Assembly: GCA_013112725.1 (NCBI GenBank) | Contig: JABFFZ010000035.1 | Span: forward strand, 1-51,343 | Source of the DNA: Chloroflexota bacterium | GTDB lineage: Bacteria > Chloroflexota > Anaerolineae > Promineifilales > Promineifilaceae | Length of the DNA: 51,343 nt | Direction: 5' to 3' | Shown here: one piece after another, positions 23,407 through 30,326 of the stretch | How the letters are laid out: every line of letters begins with the position of its first letter | Position numbering within the stretch: the stretch's first letter is position 1 | The notes under the pieces: generated by a model | What the model was told of the DNA's origin: nothing | What the model saw: the letters and a program-made list of their open reading frames with translations, nothing else | Database searches by the model: none | Made by a program: the position numbers and the translations under genes

Positions 23407-24279
23407 ATGAAAACACGCAAAAAAGTTGGCCTGGCCCTGAGCGGCGGTGTGGCGCGGGGGCCGGTGCATGTGGGTGTGATCACCGCCCTGGAACGGGCCG
23501 GCATTCCCATTGACGCCATTGCCGGAGCCAGCGCGGGGGCATTGGTGGGCGCGGCCTATTGCGCCGGACTGGAAGTGCCGCAATTGCGCAAATTGGCGGT
23601 TGATTCCAACTGGAGTACGGTCGCCGGGTTATCCCGTTCGCGGCACGGCTTGATCTCCTTTGCCAAAATGGAACCATATCTGCAAGACCTGGTGGGGGAT
23701 GTGGATGTTCGGGATCTGGCGATACCGTTCACGGCCGTTGTCACCGATATGGCCCATGGTATCCCTGTCTATTTACGGCGGGGGCGGTTGTCCACGGCCG
23801 TGCGCGCCAGTTGCTCCGTGCCCGGGGTGATTTCGCCGGTGATGATTGACGGCCGTCTGTGTTGTGATGGCGGCGTGACGGATAATCTGCCGGTCACGGC
23901 CGTGCGCGCCATGGGCGTGGATTACGTCATTGCCGTTGACCTGTTTGTGCCCATTTACCATGAGCGGTTGGGGGTTTTGGGAGACCTGGCCGCCGCCATA
24001 GAACTGCTGGTGCGCCACGCTGGCGGCGGTTATTACCAGGCTGACTGCCTGATCGAACCGGCCATTGCCGGGCACAATTACTTCAACTTCTCCCGGCGCA
24101 AAAGCGAACAATACATTGCCCTGGGCGAAACCGCCGCCGAACGCATGATCCCCACCATCAAAGCGGCGCTGGCTGAAAAAGATAATGACGCCATTCCACC
24201 GGAGAGTAATGGCAATGGTATAAAAGAGATTAAAGATTGGAGATTGGAGATGGTTCAATCTCCAATCTCCAATCTCTAA
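23407..24279 (+). CDS. Patatin-like phospholipase
   Basis: A 290-residue patatin. VGLALSGGVARGPVHVGVI (about 7-25) is the oxyanion-hole and glycine-rich region, GASAGALVGAAY (about 42-53) has the nucleophile Ser in GxSxG, and LCCDGGVTDNLPV (about 155-167) has the catalytic Asp in DGG. Patatins hydrolyse acyl esters of membrane lipids; bacterial ones act in lipid turnover and in some defence systems (CBASS). No CD-NTase gene is near, so a housekeeping role is more likely. The last residues (KDWRLEMVQSPISNL) are read from the GATTGGAGA hairpin. Confidence 0.9.
   Translation: MKTRKKVGLALSGGVARGPVHVGVITALERAGIPIDAIAGASAGALVGAAYCAGLEVPQLRKLAVDSNWSTVAGLSRSRHGLISFAKMEPYLQDLVGDVDVRDLAIPFTAVVTDMAHGIPVYLRRGRLSTAVRASCSVPGVISPVMIDGRLCCDGGVTDNLPVTAVRAMGVDYVIAVDLFVPIYHERLGVLGDLAAAIELLVRHAGGGYYQADCLIEPAIAGHNYFNFSRRKSEQYIALGETAAERMIPTIKAALAEKDNDAIPPESNGNGIKEIKDWRLEMVQSPISNL
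24235..24274. repeat. Perfect 16-bp hairpin of GATTGGAGA words
   Basis: GATTGGAGATTGGAGA (24235-24250) faces its exact complement (24259-24274) over an eight-base loop, and more copies of the word follow. It forms the C-terminus of the patatin reading frame and stands between it and the RNA gene. Confidence 0.7.
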
Positions 24280-24352
24280 TCTCCAATCTCTGCCCCACTT
24301 CCTCTGGTAGCACCAGTTTGAAAACCTTAAGGTGCTTATGTCAAAAATTGGC

Positions 24353-24382
24353 TTGACGCGTCCCTGGCAAAAAATGTATACT
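24353..24382 (+). promoter_or_regulatory. Strong sigma-70-type promoter of the structured RNA
   Basis: TTGACG (24353-24358) and TATACT (24377-24382) are separated by 18 bases. Both differ from consensus by one base. Transcription should begin near 24389. No coding frame follows on this strand, only a folded region and a terminator. Confidence 0.7.
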
Positions 24383-24388
24383 GTATTT

Positions 24389-24665
24389 CACTTCTAGGGT
24401 ATAACACTTTATAAGTGTTAGCTTTAGCGGTAGAGGAAGCTCCCAGAAATTGGAAAGCTACCCGAAAAGCAGAAGTGAGAACTACACAAAACCCAATTGT
24501 TTCTTGTTAGGGGTAAAATCCATGAGAAATTGGGAGTAGAAATCACCAAAGCAAACCAAAGGCATATCAGCCGGCGGAAAGTAGGGTAAGCTGGAAGGTT
24601 ACTAGGAGCTCCTCTTAATTTAGGGCACAAGAAAGCACGGCTTGGTAACGGCCGTGCTTTTTATT
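24389..24665 (+). ncRNA. Unassigned structured non-coding RNA, about 275 nt
   Basis: The transcript between a good promoter and a terminator folds as nested helices: 5' hairpin TAACACTT/AAGTGTTA (24402-24420), stem AGAGGAAGCTCC (24432-24443) with GGAGCTCCTCT (24605-24615, one bulge), inner stem AGCTACCC (24456-24463) with GGGTAAGCT (24584-24592, one bulge), and a hairpin CCCAATTGTTTCT (24492-24504) with AGAAATTGGG (24525-24534). The single-stranded parts are A-rich. I do not match it to RNase P, tmRNA, SRP RNA, 6S RNA or a retron RNA by their conserved words. It has no ORF and no tRNA-like end. Function unknown. Confidence 0.65.
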
Positions 24666-24668
24666 TTT
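24632..24668 (+). terminator. Intrinsic terminator of the structured RNA
   Basis: AAAGCACGGC (24632-24641) pairs with GCCGTGCTTT (24651-24660) and is followed by TTATTTTT. The right arm contains one of the ACGGCCGT motifs. Confidence 0.8.
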
Positions 24669-24674
24669 GCGGCA

Positions 24675-24707
24675 AGACATCCGATTTCTCTAAGAAATCG
24701 GATGTCT
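24675..24707. repeat. Perfect 15-bp hairpin AGACATCCGATTTCT
   Basis: Arms 24675-24689 and 24693-24707 with a three-base loop. It is shared with 18951-18985 and lies at the 3' end of hpt, where it could stop minus-strand transcripts meeting the RNA gene. Confidence 0.7.
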
Positions 24708-24716
24708 GATTTTGAT

Positions 24717-25301
24717 TTACCGGTTATTCGGCTGGAACGCCTCCGCCTTCAAAATTCCCACAAAGGGCAGGTTACGGTACCGTTCGCGGTAATCCAGGCC
24801 ATACCCCACCGCAAACCGGTCAGGCAAATCAAACCCTTTGTAGGCAATGGGCACGTTGATCAAGCGGCGGTGCGATTTGTCGAACAAAACGCACACGTTG
24901 AGGCTGGCGGGGTGGCGGGCTTGCAGGTTCCGCAGCAGGTAATTGAGCGTCAGGCCGGTATCAATAACATGTTCAATGAAGAGAACGTGACGGCCGTCAA
25001 TCGGCTCTCCCAAATCTTTCTCCAACCGCACCAACCCCCGTTTGCGCGTCTCCGGCGAGTAGCTGGAAACGGCAATAAAATCCACCTCCAGCGGGATGGT
25101 GATCATGCGCACCAGATCGGCCATAAAAGGAAAGCTGCCCTTCAACACGCCAACGAGTAAGGGATTTAATCCGGCATAATCGGCCGAAATGGCCTGTCCC
25201 AATTCTTGTACCCGCTGTTCTATTTCCTCGGCCGAAAAAAGGATATGGCTAACCGCTGCATGTAACTCGCCGTAGGTTTCGGGGGGATAATACCGGCTCA
25301 T
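24717..25301 (-). CDS. hpt: Hypoxanthine phosphoribosyltransferase
   Basis: A 194-residue purine salvage enzyme making IMP/GMP from hypoxanthine/guanine and PRPP. LLVGVLKGSFPFMADLVRMI (about 48-67) is the first PRPP contact, VDFIAVSSYS follows, and the PRPP loop is VLFIEHVIDTGLTLNYLL (about 105-122). The acidic pair normally E-D reads E-H here, keeping the Asp of DTG that acts in catalysis. YKGFDLPDRFAVGYGLDYRERYRNLPFVGIL is the base-binding C-terminal part. It overlaps the upstream nuclease-like gene by four bases (ATGA), so the two share a transcript. The last codons adjoin a hairpin. Confidence 0.93.
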   Translation of the reverse strand: MSRYYPPETYGELHAAVSHILFSAEEIEQRVQELGQAISADYAGLNPLLVGVLKGSFPFMADLVRMITIPLEVDFIAVSSYSPETRKRGLVRLEKDLGEPIDGRHVLFIEHVIDTGLTLNYLLRNLQARHPASLNVCVLFDKSHRRLINVPIAYKGFDLPDRFAVGYGLDYRERYRNLPFVGILKAEAFQPNNR

Positions 25302-25687
25302 GACCCGTTCTTTTGTGCGTCTGTGCCCACCAGGGTGACGGCGTGTTCATCTACGCCGTATTTCAGCATCATGTCGCGCAGGTCGCTGCGTTTGAACAGT
25401 TTGATATTAATATGGGGGTATAACTCGCGCAGCCGGCGCAGTTTGCGGTTTTTGTTAGTGATCAACTTGGGGCGCATGGTGGTCAGTTCCACATACAGTT
25501 CTTGCTGGGGCAGGTAAAAATCAGGCGAAAAGGCTTCGGTGACGTTGCCGTTTGCGTCCCAGGCCAGGGCAAAGGTATGTGGTTCATATTCCCACTCAAT
25601 GCCATAGTAATCCAAAATCTGGGCAAACTCCGCTTCAATGGGGTGAACAAACGTCGGGGGGGGTGATTCTGTCTTTTGGGTATTCAA
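25298..25687 (-). CDS. Hypothetical protein with restriction-endonuclease-like core
   Basis: About 130 residues from a TTG at 25687 with CGGAGG seven bases upstream. A longer frame from 25765 would run through the -10 and -35 elements, so the TTG start is preferred. FAQILDYYGIEWEYEPHTFAL, SPDFYLPQQELYVELTTMRP (PD...(E)xT) and KNRKLRRLRELYPHINIKLF together fit a PD-(D/E)XK-type fold with the second acid replaced in an ELT motif. It is coupled to hpt by a four-base overlap. Similar pairings with hpt are unexplained. Catalysis is not certain. Confidence 0.65.
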   Translation of the reverse strand: MNTQKTESPPPTFVHPIEAEFAQILDYYGIEWEYEPHTFALAWDANGNVTEAFSPDFYLPQQELYVELTTMRPKLITNKNRKLRRLRELYPHINIKLFKRSDLRDMMLKYGVDEHAVTLVGTDAQKNGS

Positions 25688-25738
25688 TGGAAGCCTCCGT
25701 ACAGAGTTCACTGCTGTACAGGCCAGTAACTTACCATA

Positions 25739-25783
25739 ATTATAATGAAGTGCAAGCATGACCACAATATGAAGGTGGTCATG
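25739..25783 (-). promoter_or_regulatory. Promoter and overlapping operator of the nuclease-hpt operon
   Basis: On the minus strand TTGTGG (25762-25767) and TATAAT (25739-25744) are 17 bases apart. CATGACCAC (25757-25765) and GTGGTCATG (25775-25783) form a perfect 9-bp inverted repeat covering the -35, a classic repressor position. The regulator is unknown. Confidence 0.6.
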
Positions 25784-25855
25784 AGAATAAACGGCTATAT
25801 ATGGTGGCTTAACGTTGGTTGACGAAAGAACGGGTAACGGCTACTGTTAGCGGTC

Positions 25856-27109
25856 ATGCGTCTTGACCATCACCCTTTTGATCACCTTGTGCCCTGGCGG
25901 CGCACCCTGGGCATCATGTTTATTGCGCAGTTAGTTACGGCCGTTGGTTTTTCCATCTTTTTCCCTTTTCTCCCCCTGTACATAGCCGAACTGGGCAGCA
26001 GCACCGTGCTGAGCGTGGAGTTTCTGGCGGGCGCCGTCTTTTCGGCGCAGGCGGTTACCATGGCCATCGCTTCGCCCATTTGGGGGGCGGTGGCTGACAG
26101 GTACGGCCGTAAACTCATGGTAGAGCGGGCTATGTTTGGCGGCGCGGCCGTTTTGCTGCTGATGGGTTTTGCCCAAAGCGCCGAACAACTGGTGCTTCTG
26201 CGCGCCATCCAGGGCTTGATCACCGGCACTGTTGCCGCCGCCAATGCCCTGGTGGCTGCCGCCGCCCCTCGCGAGCGCACCGGTTTTGCCATGGGGCTGC
26301 TGCAAATGGGGCTGATCAGCGGCGTGGCCATTGGCCCTTTGCTCGGCGGGCTGGTGGCCGATGCCTTTGGCTACCGGTATGCCTTTGTCATCACCTCCGT
26401 TCTCTTGCTGGCATCTGGTTTTCTGGTCTGGTGGGGCGTGACCGAAGAGTTTACGCCACCGGCCAAAACAGAAACGAAACGTATCCACTTCTGGCATGAA
26501 TGGCGCGAGGTATGGCAGATGCCTGGCATTTCTCTCACCTACAGCCTGCGTTTTCTGGCTAACCTGGGGCAGACCTTGCTGCTGCCGTTTGCGCCCCTGT
26601 TTATCGCTTCCCTGCTGGCCGACCAGTCGCGGGTGAACACGATTATCGGGCTGATGATTGGGTTTACGGCGGGGGCGGGCACGCTCACGGCCGTTTACCT
26701 GGGGCGGCTGGGCGACAAAGTGGGCCACCGCAAAGTCCTTATAGGTTCGGCGTTGTTGGCCGGCCTGTTTTACCTGCCGCAGAGCCAGGTAACAACCGCC
26801 GGGCAGCTTTTGTTTTTGCAGGCGCTCACGGGCGCGGCGGCGGGTGGCATGGTTCCCTCGATCAGCGCCTTGCTGGCCCACTACTCCCGCGCTGACCAGG
26901 CGGGCAGCGTCTATGGGTTGGAGAATTCCATTATCTCCGCGGCGCGGGCCATTGCCCCTATTTTGGGGTCGCTGGTGGTTGTCTGGTTTGGGCTGCGGGC
27001 GGCGTTTGTGGCGTCGGGCGTTGTGTATCTGTTGGTGGCGTTGGTCACGGCCGTGCGTCTGCCTCGCACCATGCCGGCGCCGCTGGAATCGCTGGAATCT
27101 CATGTGTGA
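25856..27109 (+). CDS. Major facilitator superfamily transporter
   Basis: A 417-residue membrane protein with about 12 hydrophobic helices. GAVADRYGRKLMVERA (about 79-94) is the MFS loop 2-3 motif. A second signature-like loop YLGRLGDKVGHRKVLIGSALL (about 280-300) follows the long central loop (about 195-220). The helices of the first half include GAVFSAQAVTMAIASPIWG. It resembles drug:H+ antiporters of the DHA1 group. The substrate is not readable. A weak ribosome site precedes the ATG. It overlaps the GNAT gene by eight bases, so the two are translated together. Confidence 0.9.
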   Translation: MRLDHHPFDHLVPWRRTLGIMFIAQLVTAVGFSIFFPFLPLYIAELGSSTVLSVEFLAGAVFSAQAVTMAIASPIWGAVADRYGRKLMVERAMFGGAAVLLLMGFAQSAEQLVLLRAIQGLITGTVAAANALVAAAAPRERTGFAMGLLQMGLISGVAIGPLLGGLVADAFGYRYAFVITSVLLLASGFLVWWGVTEEFTPPAKTETKRIHFWHEWREVWQMPGISLTYSLRFLANLGQTLLLPFAPLFIASLLADQSRVNTIIGLMIGFTAGAGTLTAVYLGRLGDKVGHRKVLIGSALLAGLFYLPQSQVTTAGQLLFLQALTGAAAGGMVPSISALLAHYSRADQAGSVYGLENSIISAARAIAPILGSLVVVWFGLRAAFVASGVVYLLVALVTAVRLPRTMPAPLESLESHV

Positions 27110-27608
27110 ATTCAACCTCACATTGCGCCCCATTGCCGGCGAAGACCTGCCGGTTCTACTCACCTGGCAATATGCGCCGCCCTATGACATCTATAGTTTG
27201 GGCGACGGCCGTACCGATCCCACCGTATTGGCCGAGGCCGCTGACTATTTTCTGGACCCGGTCTACAACTTTTACAGTGTGGTGGATGCCGATAGTGGGG
27301 AGTTGACGGCCGTGGTCAGCTTTGGGCTGGACGGGCAGGTGAGCGGCGGCGATTACAGCCAGGAGGCGTTGGACATTGGCATGGCCGTGTGCCCCGACCT
27401 GACCGGGCGTGGTCTGGGTAGCCAGTTTGCCGGGGCGGCCATCACCTTTGCCTGGCACACCTTCCCGCCTCCCCGCCTGCGCGTCACCATTGCCGACTTC
27501 AACCAACGCGCCCGGCGCGTCTGGGAAAAACACGGCTTTCGGCCGGGGCAATCGTTTGTCAGCGGCGCCAACAACCTGGCCTTTACCATCTTTACCCGTG
27601 AACCATAA
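27102..27608 (+). CDS. GNAT-family N-acetyltransferase
   Basis: A 168-residue protein starting at the ATG at 27102, inside the 3' end of the MFS gene. The longer upstream frame is an MFS shadow. LTLRPIAGEDLPVLLTWQ is a typical GNAT start, and CPDLTGRGLGSQFAGAAI (about 100-117) is the acetyl-CoA-binding motif A with GRGLGS. VTIADFNQRARRVWEKHGFRPG (about 127-148) is motif B, the standard N..A...YEK.GF segment. Substrate unknown. Coupling to an efflux pump suggests a resistance or modification role, as an inference. Confidence 0.88.
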   Translation: MCEFNLTLRPIAGEDLPVLLTWQYAPPYDIYSLGDGRTDPTVLAEAADYFLDPVYNFYSVVDADSGELTAVVSFGLDGQVSGGDYSQEALDIGMAVCPDLTGRGLGSQFAGAAITFAWHTFPPPRLRVTIADFNQRARRVWEKHGFRPGQSFVSGANNLAFTIFTREP

Positions 27609-27662
27609 AACCCATCCCTTACACAACCCTTACACCCCGTTTATAGCTACCTTGCACACGGC

Positions 27663-27708
27663 CTATAAAGTGTCTGGCGGCTGGTATAAGCCACCAGACA
27701 CTTTATAG
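27663..27708. promoter_or_regulatory. Perfect hairpin over the rhodanese leader
   Basis: CTATAAAGTGTCTGG (27663-27677) pairs with CCAGACACTTTATAG (27694-27708) around an inner GGCT/AGCC stem. GGAGATAGCT-ATG follows immediately, so the hairpin sits against the ribosome site. It could be a terminator for the GNAT gene, an operator or a translational control element. Confidence 0.6.
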
Positions 27709-27717
27709 GAGATAGCT

Positions 27718-28083
27718 ATGTTTTCTTCACTTTTTCAACGTTCCGGCCAGACGGCCGTGCCACCACGTATCGCCAATATCACCATCCCGGAATTGCAGCA
27801 GCAGTTGGAGAGTGATGCCGCGCCCATTTTGGTGGATGTGCGCAGCCCCATGGAGTATCAATATGAAGGGCATATTGCCGGGGCGCGGCTGCTGCCGCTG
27901 CAAGTATTACAGCGACGCCTGTCTGAACTGCCCACCGGCCAGCCCATCGTGTGTGTCTGCCGTTCCGGGAATCGCAGCCAGGTGGCCTGTGAAATTTTAG
28001 CCGCCGCCGGCTTTGACAATGTAGCCAACCTGGGCGGCGGCATGATTGCCTGGCAAATGGCCGGGCTGCCGGTTAATCGTTAA
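27718..28083 (+). CDS. Rhodanese-like sulfurtransferase
   Basis: A 121-residue single-domain protein. APILVDVRSPMEYQYEGHIAGARLLPL (about 36-62) is the CH2A-type start of the fold. The active loop is CVCRSGNRSQVACEIL (about 79-94) with the catalytic Cys in CRSGNRS. It carries a persulfide or acts as a phosphatase-like switch. The N-terminal 25 residues (FQRSGQTAVPPRI) are outside the domain. The SulP transporter follows after four bases, so the two work as an operon, perhaps coupling sulfur anion uptake to sulfur transfer. Confidence 0.9.
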   Translation: MFSSLFQRSGQTAVPPRIANITIPELQQQLESDAAPILVDVRSPMEYQYEGHIAGARLLPLQVLQRRLSELPTGQPIVCVCRSGNRSQVACEILAAAGFDNVANLGGGMIAWQMAGLPVNR

Positions 28084-28087
28084 ACTA

Positions 28088-29851
28088 ATGGGCAATTCAG
28101 TTCGCAGTCAGGCGGTAGAGCCAGCCGGGTTTTGGAAGCCGATCATGTCTGCGATCCCGGCGCTGGCCTGGGGCCGTGTGTACCGGCGTGAATGGCTGGC
28201 AGGCGACCTGATGGCCGGGCTGATTGTGGCCATTATGCTGGTGCCGCAGGGCATGGCCTATGCGTTGTTGGCCGGGCTGCCGCCACAGGTGGGGTTGTAT
28301 GCCAGCATTGCGCCCCTGTTGTTGTATGGATTATTTGGTACCAGTCGCAGTCTGGCGGTGGGGCCGGTGGCGATTGTCTCGCTGCTGGTGGCTTCTGGTG
28401 TGGGACAGGTGGCAGAAATGGGCACGGCCGTTTACTGGCAGGCGGCGCTCACCCTGGCTTTGCTGGTTGGCCTGATCCAGATGGGCATGGGGCTGCTGCG
28501 CGCCGGTTTTTTGGTGAACTTTCTCAGCCACCCGGTGTTGGCCGGTTTCACCAGCGCGGCGGCGTTGGTCATTGGCTTGAGCCAGTTCAAACACCTGCTG
28601 GGGCTGTCCACACCGAATCTGGAATTTGTGGACACGGCCGTTTACACCCTCCAGCACCTGGCCGAAACCAACCTCATCACTCTGGCTATTGGCCTGGGCA
28701 GCATGGCCATCCTGCTTTACTTCAAATACGCTTTAGGCGGCCAACTGAAACGGCGCAAACTGCCGGCGGGGCTGGTAACACCCCTCACCAAAAGCGCCCC
28801 TTTGTTGGTGGTTTTGCTGGCTACCCTGTTGGTCGTTGCCTGGCGGCTGGATGTGGCGGCGGGCGTCAAAGTGGTAGGATATGTGCCCGCCGGTTTGCCC
28901 CCCATCACCACCCCCACCCTTGATCTCACCCTCTGGCGGGCGCTGCTGCCTACGGCGCTGGCGATCAGCTTTGTGGGGTATATGGAAAGTATTTCCGTGG
29001 CCAAATCATTAGCCAGCAAACGGCGGCAGAAGATCAACTCCGATCAGGAGTTGGTGGGATTGGGCATGGCTAACCTGGGCGCTGCTTTCACCGGCGGCTA
29101 CCCGGTAACGGGTGGTTTTAGCCGGTCGGTGGTCAATTTTGAAGCGGGGGCGAACACGGGATTGGCTTCGATGGTCACGGCCGTACTCATTGCCCTGACG
29201 GTACTCTTTCTGACGCCACTGTTTGCCTACCTGCCCCAGGTGGTGCTGGCCGCCATCATCCTGGTGGCCGTTGCCAGCCTGATAGACATCAAAACGTTCC
29301 GCCACACCTGGCGTTACAACAAAGCCGACGCCGCTTCCATGCTTGTGACCTTTGGCGCGGTGTTGGCGGTGGGCATTGAAATGGGTATTTTGCTGGGGGT
29401 GGCGGCGGCGCTGCTGCTGTTCATCTGGCGCACCAGCCGGCCACACGTGGCGGTGGTGGGGCGGGTGGGCAGCAGTGAACAATACCTGAACGTGCAGCGG
29501 CACACGGTGCAAACATGCCCCCGTGTGGCTGCCGTGCGCATTGATGAAAGCCTGTACTTTGCCAATACGGCTTATCTGGAAGAAACAGTGCTGCGCCGGG
29601 TGGCCGATGAGCCGGAACTGGCGCACTTTGTGTTAATTTGTACGGCCGTGAACTTCATAGATGCCAGCGCCCTGGAAACACTCGAATCGCTGCACCAGGA
29701 ACTACACGATGCTGGCGTCACTTTCCATCTGGCTGCCGTTAAAGGGCCGGTGATGGACCGGCTGCGTACCGTTGGTTTTGTAGACAGTTTTGGCCCTGAA
29801 AACATCCATCTGTCCACCCACGACGCTATGAAAGCGATAGGCTGTGCCTGA
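28088..29851 (+). CDS. SulP-family anion permease with STAS domain
   Basis: 587 residues from the ATG at 28088, four bases after the rhodanese stop; a start at 28145 with GGAAG upstream is an alternative. SulP features: LAGDLMAGLIVAIMLVPQGMAYALLAGLPPQVGLYASI (about 39-76), FGTSRSLAVGPVAIVSLL, and about 12 membrane helices. AFTGGYPVTGGFSRSVVNFEAGANT (about 333-357) is the second conserved site. The STAS domain covers about 480-585 (VRIDESLYFANTAYLEE, CTAVNFIDASALETLE). It moves sulfate, bicarbonate or another anion. The rhodanese coupling favours a sulfur anion, as an inference. Confidence 0.93.
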   Translation: MGNSVRSQAVEPAGFWKPIMSAIPALAWGRVYRREWLAGDLMAGLIVAIMLVPQGMAYALLAGLPPQVGLYASIAPLLLYGLFGTSRSLAVGPVAIVSLLVASGVGQVAEMGTAVYWQAALTLALLVGLIQMGMGLLRAGFLVNFLSHPVLAGFTSAAALVIGLSQFKHLLGLSTPNLEFVDTAVYTLQHLAETNLITLAIGLGSMAILLYFKYALGGQLKRRKLPAGLVTPLTKSAPLLVVLLATLLVVAWRLDVAAGVKVVGYVPAGLPPITTPTLDLTLWRALLPTALAISFVGYMESISVAKSLASKRRQKINSDQELVGLGMANLGAAFTGGYPVTGGFSRSVVNFEAGANTGLASMVTAVLIALTVLFLTPLFAYLPQVVLAAIILVAVASLIDIKTFRHTWRYNKADAASMLVTFGAVLAVGIEMGILLGVAAALLLFIWRTSRPHVAVVGRVGSSEQYLNVQRHTVQTCPRVAAVRIDESLYFANTAYLEETVLRRVADEPELAHFVLICTAVNFIDASALETLESLHQELHDAGVTFHLAAVKGPVMDRLRTVGFVDSFGPENIHLSTHDAMKAIGCA

Positions 29852-29902
29852 GCCATTCTCCGGTATAATTTCCTCCATCTTACACAATCAAAAGGAAAGC
29901 AT

Positions 29903-30322
29903 ATGGCGACGATTCCCTCATTTGTGGCCAAAGGCACCCGCATCGGCCAGAAACAGACGGTGAAAGCTAAAAAGGTGGTCTGGATTCCGGTGGGCAGCGG
30001 CGAAGTGACCCAATTTTCCGACCATGAAGTAACGATTGCCGGGCAAATCAGCATTTTGGGCTACAGCGGCAACATGAACATTTATTTGCGGCTGCTGGAT
30101 GAAGACGCGGCGGCGGCCTCCGGCCCGTGCGTTTTGCGTTTGAACAAACACGAAGACCCGCAGGCCGTTTACCGCGTGAATAAGGGTGTGCTGACGGTGC
30201 AGGCCACGCTAGGCCAATACAAACAGGCCATCAGCATCACGCCCTGTGATGGCGGCACACAGACGGAGTGCAAACTCACGGGGCGGGTAAATGAAACCGT
30301 GCATCTGGAGCCGGTCAGATAG
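29903..30322 (+). CDS. Hypothetical beta-rich protein, 139 residues
   Basis: I do not recognise this protein. It appears beta-rich with no signal or membrane segment: KAKKVVWIPVGSGEVTQF, HEVTIAGQISILGYSGNMNIYLRLL, VLTVQATLGQYKQAISI, TECKLTGRVNETVHLEP. Three Cys residues are present. TATAAT at 29864-29869 may be its -10, and AAAGGAAAG precedes the ATG. The stop lies four bases from the end of the convergent Ham1-EAD gene. No ACGGCCGT occurs in it. Confidence 0.65.
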   Translation: MATIPSFVAKGTRIGQKQTVKAKKVVWIPVGSGEVTQFSDHEVTIAGQISILGYSGNMNIYLRLLDEDAAAASGPCVLRLNKHEDPQAVYRVNKGVLTVQATLGQYKQAISITPCDGGTQTECKLTGRVNETVHLEPVR

Positions 30323-30326
30323 ATTG

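Noticed and set aside
23407..24279. Patatin as CBASS effector
   Set aside because: No CD-NTase, HORMA or TRIP13-like gene is adjacent.
24389..24665. RNase P, tmRNA, SRP, 6S or retron RNA as identity of the structured RNA
   Set aside because: The conserved words of those families (GAGGAAAGUCC, ANAGAA, tRNA-like ends, GGAAGCAGCC, adjacent RT gene) are absent.
26844..27101. Upstream extension of the GNAT frame
   Set aside because: It lies entirely in the other frame of the MFS gene and has no coding signature.
25931..27163. 410-residue antisense ORF over the MFS gene
   Set aside because: Composition (Gln/Arg/His-rich) and lack of any domain show it is the antisense shadow of the MFS gene.
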